Positions 1 through 10,239 of a stretch of DNA of 64,000 bases are shown piece after piece. The first letter of the stretch is position 1. Every line of letters begins with the position of its first letter. Below the pieces are notes generated by a model. The model had not been told where the DNA came from, made no database searches, and worked only from the letters and a program-made list of their open reading frames with translations. This stretch comes from Prunus persica (taxonomy: Eukaryota; Streptophyta; Magnoliopsida; Rosales; Rosaceae): NCBI RefSeq assembly GCF_000346465.2, contig NC_034009.1:4983269-5047268 (forward strand), given 5' to 3'. Made by a program: the position numbers and the translations under genes.

Positions 1-147
1 GGAAAGAAGAGAGAGTGAGAAATCTAAGTGTCTGAATTCTGTCTGAGAAGAAATCTTGTCAGTGTAAACACCATAAAAGCAAATATAATTCCACTACCAA
101 TATATAGTGGTACTTCTCATACTCTTTGATTATTTTATTTTATAACA
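1..147 (+). repeat. 5' LTR, 3' part only
   Basis: It matches 6330-6476 base for base except five substitutions and ends in TTATAACA, the inverse of the TGTTATAA that opens the 3' LTR at 6140. About 190 bp of this LTR should lie upstream of the window. Confidence 0.95.
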
Positions 148-161
148 CGTTATAAGCACGA
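148..161 (+). other. Candidate primer binding site, half-tRNA-Ile type
   Basis: CGTTATAAGCACGA directly abuts the 5' LTR. It is not the usual plant copia site TGGTATCAGAGC (3' end of initiator tRNA-Met). From memory, the plant tRNA-Ile(AAU) anticodon arm reads TCGTGCTAATAACG; the site is complementary at 13 of 14 positions and the mismatch (position 154) faces anticodon base 34. Drosophila copia is known to use an internally cut half-tRNA as primer, so such a mechanism is plausible. The assignment is inference. Confidence 0.55.
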
Positions 162-390
162 TAGTCTCTCCTTTTTATTTCTAAATTTTTCCCAGCTCAA
201 CAGTATGTGGTTATTTCTCTGTCTCCTCTCTGTCATATGTCTCCTCTCACTTTACTACTACGATGACATGCAAACTTTTTTTTTTTGTGTTCTCACAATT
301 TTTATGTTGTTTCATCCATGCTTGTTTAATTTACTTCTTTGTAACGTAATTTGGAATTGTGCGGTTTTATACCCCATCATGTTATTTTAT

Positions 391-988
391 GGTAGTGTAA
401 TTTTTATTACCCATCGCGTTGTAACACAAATTATCGTAATAAAATGATGGTGTGATCTTAAAACCCATCTATTATATTTTGAATGGTGGCGTAGTTATAT
501 TGCCCACAATATATAATATGTTGTGCACTTCCTATATTTTTAGTGGTGGTTTTATCCCTACATTCATTTTATTTATGGTATGGAGTAGGTTTATTACCCA
601 TACAGCAATATTTATTTAAAAGTGTGGCGTGGGTTTATCGTCCACACAACTGTATTTACTTTTCATTTAAAATATGGAGTAGAATTAGTGCCCATACCAG
701 CATGTTTACTTTATTGCACATTTACTTTTACTTAAAGTATGATGTGGAATTAACCCTCATACTTTATGAATTTACTTTACCGTACATTTAATTTTATTTA
801 AGGTATGGTGCGGGATTAACGTCTATACAGCAAGCAATTTACTTTATGAATTTACTTTACCGCACATTTAATTTTATTTAAGATATGGTGCGAGTTTAAC
901 GTCCATACAACAAGCAATTTACTTTATGAATTTACTTTACCGCACATTTACTTTCATTTAAGGTATAGTGCGGGTTTATCGTCCATAC
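391..988 (+). repeat. Array of short imperfect palindromes in the retrotransposon leader
   Basis: Seven 26-nt units with paired ends lie at 578-603, 622-647, 672-697, 737-762, 803-828, 883-908 and 963-988. Each has six-base arms such as GTATGG...CCATAC. Looser units occur near 391, 443 and 482. The last three sit in an 80-bp direct repeat (period 80 from 803 to 963). Arm sequences change together between units (GTGTGG/CCACAC, GTATGA/TCATAC), as expected for RNA hairpins. No gene is supported in 162-1073. Confidence 0.8.
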
Positions 989-1073
989 CAACAAATTCAT
1001 AGCACTTTATTTTTATCATTAATTAATATACCTGAATAATGAGGGCCTGAAGTTCCTATTAATAAGTGGCTTA

Positions 1074-2173
1074 ATGTCCCAGATCCCGAGCCTAAAGTTT
1101 CGGATGGCAAATTTGGCAAAACTAGAGTTTGCTACCTTGGACATTTCTGGGGACAACTATTTATCATGGGTCCTGGATGCCAAAATCCATCTACGTGCCA
1201 ATGGCCTCGGACAAACAATTGTAGATGGGAATGATGCTTCGCCTGAAGAAAATGCAAAGGCCATGATTTTTCTTCGTTGCCACATCCATGAAGCGCTGAA
1301 AAGCGAATATGTGGTGGTTGATGAACCGTTGGTTCTATGGAAAGCTCTAGGTGAAAGATACGATCACCAGATGATGGTGACCCTCCCAAGAGCTAGATAC
1401 AAATGGACTCACTTGAGATTTCAAGATTTCAAGACAGTGTCCGAGTACAACTCTGCTATGCACATAATTACCTTCTTGATGAGGCTATGTGGTGAAAGTA
1501 TATCTAAGAAGGATATGCTCGAAAAAAAACTCTGAGTACTTTTCATACTTCAAATGTCCTTCTACAGCAGCAATATAGACATAATGGTTTCAAGAAGTAC
1601 TCGGAACTTGTATCTTGCCTCTTGTTAGCTTAACAGAATAATAAGCTCTTATTAAAGAATCACAAATTTCGCCCAACGAGCTCAGCACCACTTCCTGAAA
1701 TAAATGATGCATCTCAGGAAGTGAATGCCACTTCATCTTGTGGCAGTATCCACAGACGTGGGTGAGGGGGCAAGCGTGGCCGCTGGCAAGGAAGCAGAAA
1801 AGATCGTGGTGCTTGTTCAAATGATTTAGGTCCAAGGAGCAATCCATCCACGAATGGCAAAAATGCATCCCGTAATAAGGGAAAGACACAGACGAGCCAT
1901 GTGCCTAGAAATGTTGAAAGCACTTGTCACATATGTGGTGCAAAGGGACATTGGCCGCGTGCATGTCGTACGCCCAAGCATTTGGCTGATCTCTATCAAG
2001 CTTCACTTAAGAACATAAAAGTGGAGACAAATTACCTTGATCATACTATACTAGATCCGCCAGCCACAGATGGCCCATCAGAAATATCATGTCAGCTAAA
2101 CAAGACTCATCTGGATGTTTCTGATTTTGTTACTGAAAGAGGGAATGAAGCTTATGGGTTAGAATTAGATTAA
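1074..2173 (+). pseudogene. copia gag remnant with CCHC zinc knuckle
   Basis: The first frame (1074-1535) resembles the UBN2/DUF4219-type plant copia Gag, with NYLSWVLDAKIHLRANGL-like capsid sequence and a W-K-AL-ERYD block. It breaks in an A-run near 1527-1535. The nucleocapsid part reappears in another frame at 1901-2173 with the CCHC knuckle CHICGAKGHWPRAC (C-X2-C-X4-H-X4-C). Gag would package the element RNA. The frame break and the stops between the two parts show it is not functional. Confidence 0.85.
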
Positions 2174-2289
2174 ATTTCTTAATGTACTATTTGTATTATC
2201 TGAAGTGTTGTTTAATTTTCGTTTCAATCCAATAAAAGTGGCAATATTTTCTTGTTTATTGATTCAGCTTATTTTATTTATTTGGAGGC

Positions 2290-2766
2290 ATGGATGTAAA
2301 TTATGGGTGCCCTCAAAACAAAGGCTATGGCAAAGATATTTGTCTTGCAGATAGTGCGACTACTCATACGATCCTTCGAGATCGAAAGTATTTCTCAAAA
2401 TTGATGCTTACAAAAGCAAAGGTAACAACCATATCAGGTCCTGCAAATCTGATTAAAAGCTCAGGAACAGCCCAAATTATGTTACCAAATGGAACAATAC
2501 TGTCCTTTCAAAATGCCTTGTATTCATCTTACTCCAGAAGAAATCTGTTGAGTTTCAAAGATATACGTTTGAATGGCTACCATGTTGAAACAAAGAATGA
2601 GAAAAACATGGAACATCTTTGCGTTACCTCTAGTGATACCCAAAAGCATATACTGGAGAAGCTTTGTGCGCTCTCATCAGGGTTGTATTATACAACCATA
2701 CGGACAATTGAGGCACATAGTGTCATGGACCAAAAGTCCATTGACTCAAATGCTCTTAAGCTTTAG
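2290..2766 (+). pseudogene. copia protease region
   Basis: This frame carries CLADSATTHTIL, the aspartic-protease active-site region of plant copia elements. The triad reads D-S-A where the canonical site is D-S/T-G; I recall this variant from related copia polyproteins, so it need not be damage. Downstream residues resemble the GAG-pre-integrase linker, which decays into a stop at 2764. It would release Gag and Pol from the precursor. Confidence 0.75.
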
Positions 2767-2780
2767 CATGACCGGTTGGG

Positions 2781-3899
2781 TCATCCTTGATCCACCATGA
2801 TGCGTAGGATCATCACTAACTCTAAAGGACATCCCTTGTTGACTAAACACATTATGTTATCAAGTGACATCTTTTGCCAAGCTTGTTCACAAGGGAAGTT
2901 GGTGATCAAACCATCACAACCAAAGGTTGATGTTGAGTCCTCATCATTTTTGTAGAGAATCCAAGGGGACATTTGTGGACCTATTCATCCCTACTGTGGA
3001 CCATTTCGATACTTTATGGTCTTGGTGGATGCATATACCTTATGGTCACATGTTTGCCTTTTGTCCACTCGAAATATGACATTTGCTAGGCTCTTGGCTC
3101 AGATAATTAAATTAGAGCCCAATTTCCAAATTATCCCATTAAGTCAATCTGACTCGATAATGCTGGTGAATTTACATCTCAGACGTTTGATGACTACTGC
3201 ATGTCACTAGGCATTGATATTGAACATCTTGTTCCCCATATGCATACTCAAAATGGCTTAGCAGAAGCTTTAATTAAGCGTTTTCAGTTGATAGCACGCA
3301 CTTTGCTAATGAAAACAAAGTTACCAGTTTCTGCTTGGGGATATGTTATTTTACATGCAGCATCACTTGTGCGCTTGAGGCCCGTTGCCAATAATCAATA
3401 TTCTCCAATACAACTCGTGTTGGGTAATCAACCAAACATTTCACATTTAAGAGTTTTTGGTTGTGTGGTATATGTGCCTATTGCACCATCGCAACGTACT
3501 AAGATGGGCCCTCAACGCAGATTGGGAATTTATGTTGGTTTTGATCCACCATCTATCATCAGATATCTGGAGCCCCTGATGGGTGATATATTTACCGCAC
3601 GGTTTACGAATTGTCATTTTGATGAGACAATCTTCCCACCATTAGAGGGAGAAAAATATGTTCCTAAAGAACAACAAGGCAAACTCATTCATAAAGAACG
3701 ACGTGAATTATCATGGGACGTACCCACTTTGTCTCATCTTGATCCTCGTACCGCTCAATGCCAAAACGAAGTAAGAAGGATCGTTCATCTCCAAAGTATT
3801 GCAAATCAGATGCCAGATGCATTTAATGATGCAGCAAAAGTGACGAAATCACATATCCCAGTTGCAAATGCACCTGCAAGGATTGATGTTCATAATTGA
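2781..3899 (+). pseudogene. copia integrase remnant
   Basis: The zinc-finger end (CQACSQGK near 2877) is followed by a stop near 2955, the first core Asp in GDICGPI, a second core segment in a shifted frame (SDNA-like, near 3155) and, in another frame from 3201, the HTQNGLAEALIKR block containing the catalytic Glu region. The C-terminal part (HLRVFGCVVYVPI, RLGIYVGFD) is well preserved to 3899. At least three frame changes are needed to read it through. It would insert the cDNA into the genome. Confidence 0.85.
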
Positions 3900-3908
3900 C
3901 AAAGCAAT

Positions 3909-4322
3909 GTGCCAGAAAATAGTTCATCTATTACAGGCCTGAAGCGTGGCAGACCACTAGGCTCAAAGGACTCAGTTTCCCGAAAGAGGAAGTTAATGGC
4001 CAAAATGAATCCAAATGAAATAAATAGAGAGCTCACAATTCATAATTCAAATGCCCCCCAAGAGGGACAGGTACTTCGTGAAAAGGAAAATGTCCTTGGT
4101 GAGACAAGTGCCCCTAAAGTGGCAGCTATACCTGAAAGTCAAGAAATCTCCATAAATTATACATTCACCAATGAATTGTGGAATAGAAACGAGATGATCA
4201 TCGATGATATATTTGCATTCTCAGTGGCTACTGAGATCATAAAAGATGATGATATTGAGCCGTGCTCTATTGATGAATGCACACAGAGACAAGATTGGCC
4301 TAAGTGGAAAGATGCAATCTAG
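3909..4322 (+). pseudogene. copia integrase-RT linker region
   Basis: A hydrophilic frame with the GRPLGSKDS basic motif usual between integrase and reverse transcriptase in plant copia Pol, ending in W-x-x-A-I just before the RT start. It is separated from the integrase frame by a stop at 3897-3899 and from RT by a stop at 4320-4322. Confidence 0.7.
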
Positions 4323-5918
4323 GCAGAATTAAATTCTTTGAAAAAAAGGAGTGTTTTTGGACCTATTGTTCCAACTCCACCCAATGTGAACCCTGTAGAT
4401 TACAAGTGGGTATTTACAAGAAAGTGCAATGAGAAAAATGAGATCGCAAGGTATAAAGCGCAACTCGTTGCACAAGGTTTTTTATAAAGGCCTGGAATTG
4501 ATTATGTGGAAACATACTCTCTAGCAATGGACGCAATTACGTTCCGTTACTTAATAAGTTTCACGGTTTCAGAAAAACTTGAAATGAGACTTATGGATGT
4601 CATTACTGCATATCTGTATGGAGAATTGGATACAGATATATACATGAAAGTCCCAGAAGGACTTAAGTTGCATGAAGCAGCCAGGAATAAATCACGGGGC
4701 ATGTTCTCAATTAAATTGAGAAGATCATTATATAGGCTAAAACAATCTAGGCGAATATGGTACAATCGTCTCAGTAAATATTTACTGAAGGAAGGATACA
4801 CAAATGATCCTATTTCCCCATGTGTGTTTATTAAGAAATCAGAGTCTGGATTTGCGATTATGGTAGTATATGTCGACGACATAAATCTAATTGGAACTTC
4901 TGAAGAGCTCCAAAAGACTGCTGATTATCTCAAACGTGAGTTTGAGATGAAAGACCTTGGAAAGACAAAATATTGTCTTAGCTTACAGATTGAGCACAGT
5001 GCTAATAGAATTTTGGTGCATCAATCAACTTATACTGAAAAAGTATTGAAACGGTTTGACACGGATAAAACCCATCCACTTAGCACTCCAATGGTCGTTT
5101 GGTCGCTTGACACCAAGAAAGATCAATATCATCCAAAAGGGGATGATGAAATGGTCTTTGGTCCAGAAGTACCATATCTTAGTGTAATAGGTGCTTTATT
5201 GTACTTAGCACAATGTACCAGACCAGACATAGCATTTTCAATAAATCTGTTAGCAAAGTACAGTTCTGCTCCAACAGGACAACATTGGATCGGCGTCAAA
5301 CATATTCTACGATACCTTCGTGGGACAAAAGACATGGGCTTATTCTATTCCAATGAATCGACCAACACCCCGAGTATTGTTGGGTATGCTGATGCAGGAT
5401 ATCTCTTTGGTCCACATCAAGGACGATCACAGACTGGGTATGTATTTACATGTGGAGGAACTGCAATCTCATGGTGCTCAACGAAACAAACGCTAGTGGC
5501 CACATCTTCCAATCACTTAGAAATACTTGCCTTCCATGAAGCCAGTCGTGAATTCGTTTGGTTAAAGTCGGTGATCCATCACATCCGAAGCACATGTGCC
5601 CTACCCTCAGTAATGGACACTCCAACAATCCTGAATGAGGACAATGCAGCTTGTATTGCTCAGATCACAGGAGGATACATCAAGGGTGACAGGACCAAGC
5701 ACATATCACCAAAGTTTTTCTACACACATGAGCTCCAGAAGAGTCAAGAAATCAAAGTCAGACAAATCCGCTCAAACGATAACCTGGCAGATCTCTTCAC
5801 CAAATCATTGCCAAAATGTACATTCCAAAAGTTAGTGCATGGCATCGGATTACAACAACTCTGCAAGCAAGCAAATTGGAGCATGCAAAATCAGGGGGAG
5901 CATTCAAGAGTCCTCTAA
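4323..5918 (+). pseudogene. copia reverse transcriptase and RNase H
   Basis: RT begins in the stretch before 4506 (YKWVFTRK, LVAQGF) with a stop near 4485, then stays open for 470 codons from 4506. The catalytic YVDD is at about 4868-4879. The upstream LMDVITAYLYGELD block corresponds to the first catalytic Asp region. RNase H follows with its Asp in GYADAGY, Glu in SSNHLEI, Asp in LNEDNAACIAQ and the DRTKHIS block, and ends in LADLFTKSLP. The catalytic core could be intact, but the polyprotein upstream is broken. Confidence 0.92.
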
Positions 5919-5934
5919 CACAGGACATATGCGC

Positions 5935-6139
5935 GTTGTACTCTTTTTTCTTCAACTAGGGTTTTTCTCACCGGGTTTTTCCTAGCAAGGTTTTAACAAG
6001 ACAAAATGAGCGCATTACCCTTATGTCCCAAATAAAGTTGTACTCTTTTTCCTTCGCTTAGGTTTTTTCCCACTGGGTTTTTCTAAGCAATGTTTTAATG
6101 AGACAACCAATCTAGGGACATGTGGTTTCCAAGGGGGAG
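5935..6139 (+). repeat. Duplicated module and polypurine tract before the 3' LTR
   Basis: A segment beginning GTTGTACTCTTTTT occurs at 5935 and again at 6037 (period 102). Both copies continue through a T-rich CTCACCGGG/CCCACTGGG motif to GTTTTAA..AGAC. The purine run AAGGGGGAG at 6131-6139 directly precedes the LTR and is the likely plus-strand primer. Confidence 0.8.
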
Positions 6140-6476
6140 TGTTATAAAGTAAGAGATGAAGCCCACATGAAGATAAGAGGGTATTAGTCAAAAGGTAAAA
6201 TTATGATGTTAGGATAGAAGCATCATTATGTCTCCCTTGTATGCTATTTGCTTTGCCTATAAATACGCATAATTTCTACTTGCAAATACACATGAACGGA
6301 GAAGATAAGAGAAAGAATAGAAAGTGAGAGGAAAGAAGAGAGAGTGAGAAATCTGAGTGTCTGAATTCTGTCTGAGAAGAAATCATGTTAGTGTAAACAC
6401 CATAAAAGCAAATATAATTCCACTCCCAATATACAGTGGTACTTCTCATACTCTTTGATTATTTTATTTTATAACA
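6140..6476 (+). repeat. 3' LTR (337 bp)
   Basis: Bounded by TGTTATAA and TTATAACA inverted ends, preceded by the polypurine tract. Its last 147 bp match window positions 1-147. Confidence 0.93.
6258..6266 (+). promoter_or_regulatory. LTR TATA box
   Basis: CTATAAATA lies in the first half of the 3' LTR, in the place expected for the U3 promoter. Transcription would start about 30 bp downstream, near 6290. Confidence 0.65.
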
Positions 6477-6733
6477 AAATAGTTTGTTTAATTTTTAATT
6501 ACTTAGTTTAATGCCCTGCTTGATCGGTTGATCCTTATCTAGGTGGGCCCTTTTTGCTGATTTGGCAAGGCCTGGTTTGTGGTGGGACCGGATGAATGGA
6601 ATGACGAGCACTGGACAGCTGCGTTGTTATTACGGTAGAATCTTCAAACTTGGAGTCTTTTTAACAAGCTCAGGTCCAAAACCAACAAGACACTCAGCAG
6701 CAACAAGCTCAGGTGCTGCGTGCGGTGCATTCG

Positions 6734-6992
6734 GTAAACTTGCTCTTTCTCAATCCATTTTGCATGTGACATTCTAACTCATAGAACAGATGATCTTTGT
6801 AATCCCATCACATCACAACTATTTATTTTCAATCTTTGAATTAATATTTTCATTTATGTAATTATTCCTCTGCTCGGTTTGAACTTGTTTCTGCATGTTT
6901 GATAGATTTGAATGAGTCTCATACTTTAGACCCTGCAATAGGAGTAATCATAGTTCTCAAATGGTCGTTTGGTTTCTTTGTTTTGTTCACAG
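6734..6992 (+). other. Probable 5'UTR intron of SDE3-like copy 1
   Basis: Donor TTCG|GTAAAC and acceptor TTGTTCACAG| bracket a T-rich stretch just before the start codon. The same pair is conserved at copy 2 (donor near 12835, acceptor near 13108). The promoter-side sequence (from about 6485) is also duplicated at about 12600. Confidence 0.6.
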
Positions 6993-7005
6993 AAAGAGGA
7001 AAATC

Positions 7006-9678
7006 ATGTCATTTTTTCGCGAACTCTTGAAATGGCTTCCCTTCCAACCCGAATCACAGGATCGTGATACTTGCAACAGAAACCGCTTGCCACATTCATC
7101 TGAACCCCCATCAACTCCATCTAAACCAGTCCTGTCTCCCTCTAATCCACCTTCATCTTCCCCTACACCTCCTACATTGGGTAGACAACCGCAATCTTCT
7201 TCGCTCCATTCATCTTCGTCATCTCCTAAATTCGCAACATCTTCATCTAAGCTACCACCATCACCTTTTGTTAGTCCATCTTCATCATCCCGTCAACCCC
7301 CAACACCTTCATCCACATCATCTCCGTTTTCTCCTCAACTATCTACTTACTCCTCTAAGCCACTTCAGACCTCATGGTCTCCGGCTTCATCTGAGCCACA
7401 TTCATTATCCACAAATCCCCCAACATCTTCTTCAAAACCATCTCCATCTTCTTCAAATCAGCAATCTTCTTCTATCAGTACATCTTCTCCATCTCCTAAA
7501 TTCCCAACATCTTTATCTAAAACACAACCATCTTCTTCATCTAAGCTGCCTCAATCAACATTCCCTGAGCCCCCATCATCTTCATCTAAGCTGCCTCAAT
7601 CAACTTTTGTTAATCCATCTTCATCTAAACTGTCTACATCCTCCTCTAAACCACCTCAGGCTTCATCAAAATCACATTCATCATCACCAAATCCTTCAAC
7701 ATCTCCAAAACCGTCTCCATCCTCGGGACTGCCTGTGCCTTCCAATGAGTTCCCTCTAATCTTTAAGCAAGTTCTATCCCCAGCCTCCTCAAATGTAATA
7801 AATGAAGGGGGGGAGAAAAATTATGTATGTGTTGATATTGTGCCTATATTCACGATTCCTGAGGATATCAAAGATTTGATCAAGAATGACATTGTGCCTA
7901 AAGTTCTTAAACAGCCTCTGTCTCCCACGACATATAAGGATTACTTTGCTGCTCTGTTATATGCTGAAGAGTTCTACCATGAGGTATGCAAGAATCTTGC
8001 CCATTTGTAATGCCTTTTCTTCTTAAGTGGTTAAGAAAATATGACATATATCAAACCATTTATATAAATATGTGTGCAAAGCACTTCTTTAAGTTTCAAT
8101 TTTCGGAAGATTTGACAATAATATCTGATTTCAGTATTGAGTATATAGCACAGTTTTGAATGGTTAGCAAAATATAGCTTATTTCGTATTAGTAATCACT
8201 TTTCTATACACAAAGATTCTGTTTATATACTTGATACTTCTTTGTTTGCATCAGTGACTGGCTATTGTTTTGAAATGATTGAGTTTCATGTACATGCCTT
8301 TGCATTGTGCATTGTGCACTGTGCATTTCAGTATCTTAAGAGCTGTCGTATGATGAATGATGGAATGTAGAATGCTGTGGTACAACAACATTCTTCTTTT
8401 CAAAATTTTGTATGATTTTTCATGCTGACTTCGAAAGAAATAAAAAAATCCCTTTGCTGTTATTTAAACCAGAAATGGGCTGATTTCAATATGAAGAATG
8501 TGACACTGAAGTTGCATGAAGCAGCAGTTTATAAAAATAAAGACAAGGAAGAGAAAACCTTCGCAGAATTTGAGATTGATTCTGTTCCTGAAAATCGGCC
8601 ATTCCTTTTGTCGAGGGACTTAGTCCATGTACGGCCATCAGGTACAAATGCTGAGCAGTTTCAGGTAAACTCTGAACATTCATTAACATTTGCTGAGCAA
8701 TTTCTTAAAACTATCCGCATTATAATTATTTTATTACATGTTATGCAGGGCATTATACATCGCATTATTAGGAGCAATCTTGTATTAGTGGAATTTGAAG
8801 ATGAATTTTATGATTATCATTATTCGACCCAAAAATATGATGTCAGCTTCTCATTCAATAGAGTATGTTTGAAAAGAGCTCACCATGCAGTTCAAACAGC
8901 ATCGGATACTTTGTTTAAGAACTTCCTCTTTCCCGATTGTGTTTCCCGTACGAGCATTCCCACTGCACCAGCGCTGCCGCCTGGCCGTCACAAACTTGAC
9001 GCCAAACAATTATCTGCTGTTCGTCAAATTTTAAGCATTCAGGGCTCACCACCTTACTTGGTGGCTGGCCAGCTTGGTGTTGAAAGGAACGTTTTTAGGC
9101 CGTCGAGAACTGGAGCGGTCGTTTGTGAAGCAGTGCACCAGTTATGTCAAACCTCACTCAAAAATAGGATTCTGATATGTGCTCCTAGTAACCGCTGTTG
9201 TGATGGGATTATGAGAAGCTTGTTGGAAGTGATTCCAGAGTCAGATATGTTTCGAGCCAACGCTGCATTCCGTGAGAAAGATGAGGTGCCTGATGACATC
9301 CTCCTATCATGCCTTTACGAAGACCCTTATTTCTCTTGTCCTCCAACTGAGAAGCTCAAAAAATTCAGGGTGATTTTCTCAACTCTCATGAGTAGCTTTC
9401 GGCTACATGATAAAGGCCTAACTTCTGGACATTTTAGTCATATTTTTCTGGTAGATGCTTCATCTGCCATTGAGCCGGAAACAGCAGTGGCCTTAACTAA
9501 TTTTGCAGAAAAAAGTACTACTGTTATAGTCACTGGTCAACCAGGAGATAATTCACGTTGGGTTCGCGCAGACATGGCAAGACAACAGGGACTGAAGATT
9601 TCATACTTCGAGAGACTTTTCAAGTCAAGGCCATATAGAAGCCTCAATCCAATGCTAATCACACAATTGGACCAGTAG
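7006..9678 (+). CDS. SDE3-like RNA helicase paralog lacking catalytic motifs (copy 1; exons 7006-7983, 8473-8664, 8749-9678)
   Basis: The joined frame gives 699 aa. Residues 1-16 resemble the MSFFRKLLK start of Rosaceae SDE3-like proteins. About residues 30-270 are a Ser/Pro-rich low-complexity tract. Then come the SDE3 N-terminal block (IPEDIKDLIKNDIVPKVL, TTYKDYFAALLYAEEFY) and the first RecA-like domain. SDE3/MOV10 helicases are SF1 ATPases in RNA silencing. Here the P-loop position (about residue 491) reads PYLVAGQLGVERN with no GK[ST], and the DEA-type motif II reads VDASSAIEPET. The protein stops after PYRSLNPMLITQLDQ, so the second RecA domain is absent. ATP hydrolysis is therefore unlikely. 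ATG 7006 is preferred over 6961 because an intron acceptor (TTGTTCACAG, ending 6992) lies between them. Intron 2 is 84 nt, in frame and stop-free, so its retention would add 28 residues. Confidence 0.75.
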
Positions 9679-10210
9679 CAAGAGCCACACTCAGCAACAT
9701 CTACAGGTGCTTTGGAATGTATACATTATGTCATACTTGTGTGCGCGTCTTTATGTTCTGCAGGTGATTTCCCATGCATCAACCTTACAACCATATATAT
9801 TCTTAGATGTCATGGTTTTTTATTGCAAAAGCACTGTAAATAATGCAAAGCAATTCTCAGTAACTGGATTGTTACCCAAAGTTCCTTCTTTCTGTTTTCT
9901 TAAAGTCAATATCTGGATTGACAGTAATTCTCCAGCCTCAGTTTTAACTCTCTAAAGTGCAAATTTTGGGGAAGAAAGTTTTCAAGCTGAAGGGCCATAA
10001 ATAAACATTTCTGCAGATAAAGATTATGTTTCAAATATATATACAGCAAACATAAAAACAATTCACATAAACTAAATATTAAAAAAAAAATAACCATCTG
10101 CTCCCAAGCTGTAGGAGACAACTTGATGCTTCAATATTGTTTGCAAGATTCTCCCAGTTTCGTCTAACATGCTTTTCTTTCCACAGGCAACCTGCATGTT
10201 AAATCCACGA
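9679..10210. repeat. 3' flank of the SDE3-like duplication unit
   Basis: Segments here reappear after copy 2: AAACATTTCTGCAGATA near 10001 against 16705, and the block around 10100-10200 against 17030-17130. The duplicated unit therefore runs well past the stop codon. No gene is firmly supported, although a minus-strand frame in the last block is shared by both copies (see findings). Confidence 0.6.
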
Positions 10211-10239
10211 TTTTCATGCACTTAAAGAAGGTTTTTCTT

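Larger units (their letters stand above)
1..6476 (+). mobile_element. Ty1/copia LTR retrotransposon, 5' end outside window, coding region broken
   Basis: The order LTR, leader, gag, protease, integrase, reverse transcriptase, RNase H, polypurine tract, LTR is visible. Integrase before RT is the copia order. The 3' LTR spans 6140-6476 with TGTTATAA...TTATAACA ends; only the last 147 bp of the 5' LTR lie in the window. Over those 147 bp the LTRs differ at 5 sites with no indel, so the insertion is fairly recent, yet gag-pol carries several stops and frameshifts. It was probably dead or trans-mobilised when it inserted. The target-site duplication cannot be checked because the left end is missing. 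Confidence 0.95.

Noticed and set aside
578..988. Regular repeats that could be read as a CRISPR array
   Set aside because: The units are palindromic, diverged and in a plant retrotransposon leader; spacers are not unique and there are no cas genes.
7064..7759. Long Leu/His-rich frame overlapping the Ser/Pro tract
   Set aside because: It is the shifted reading of a TCT/CCA-rich repeat; the other frame continues into conserved SDE3 sequence.
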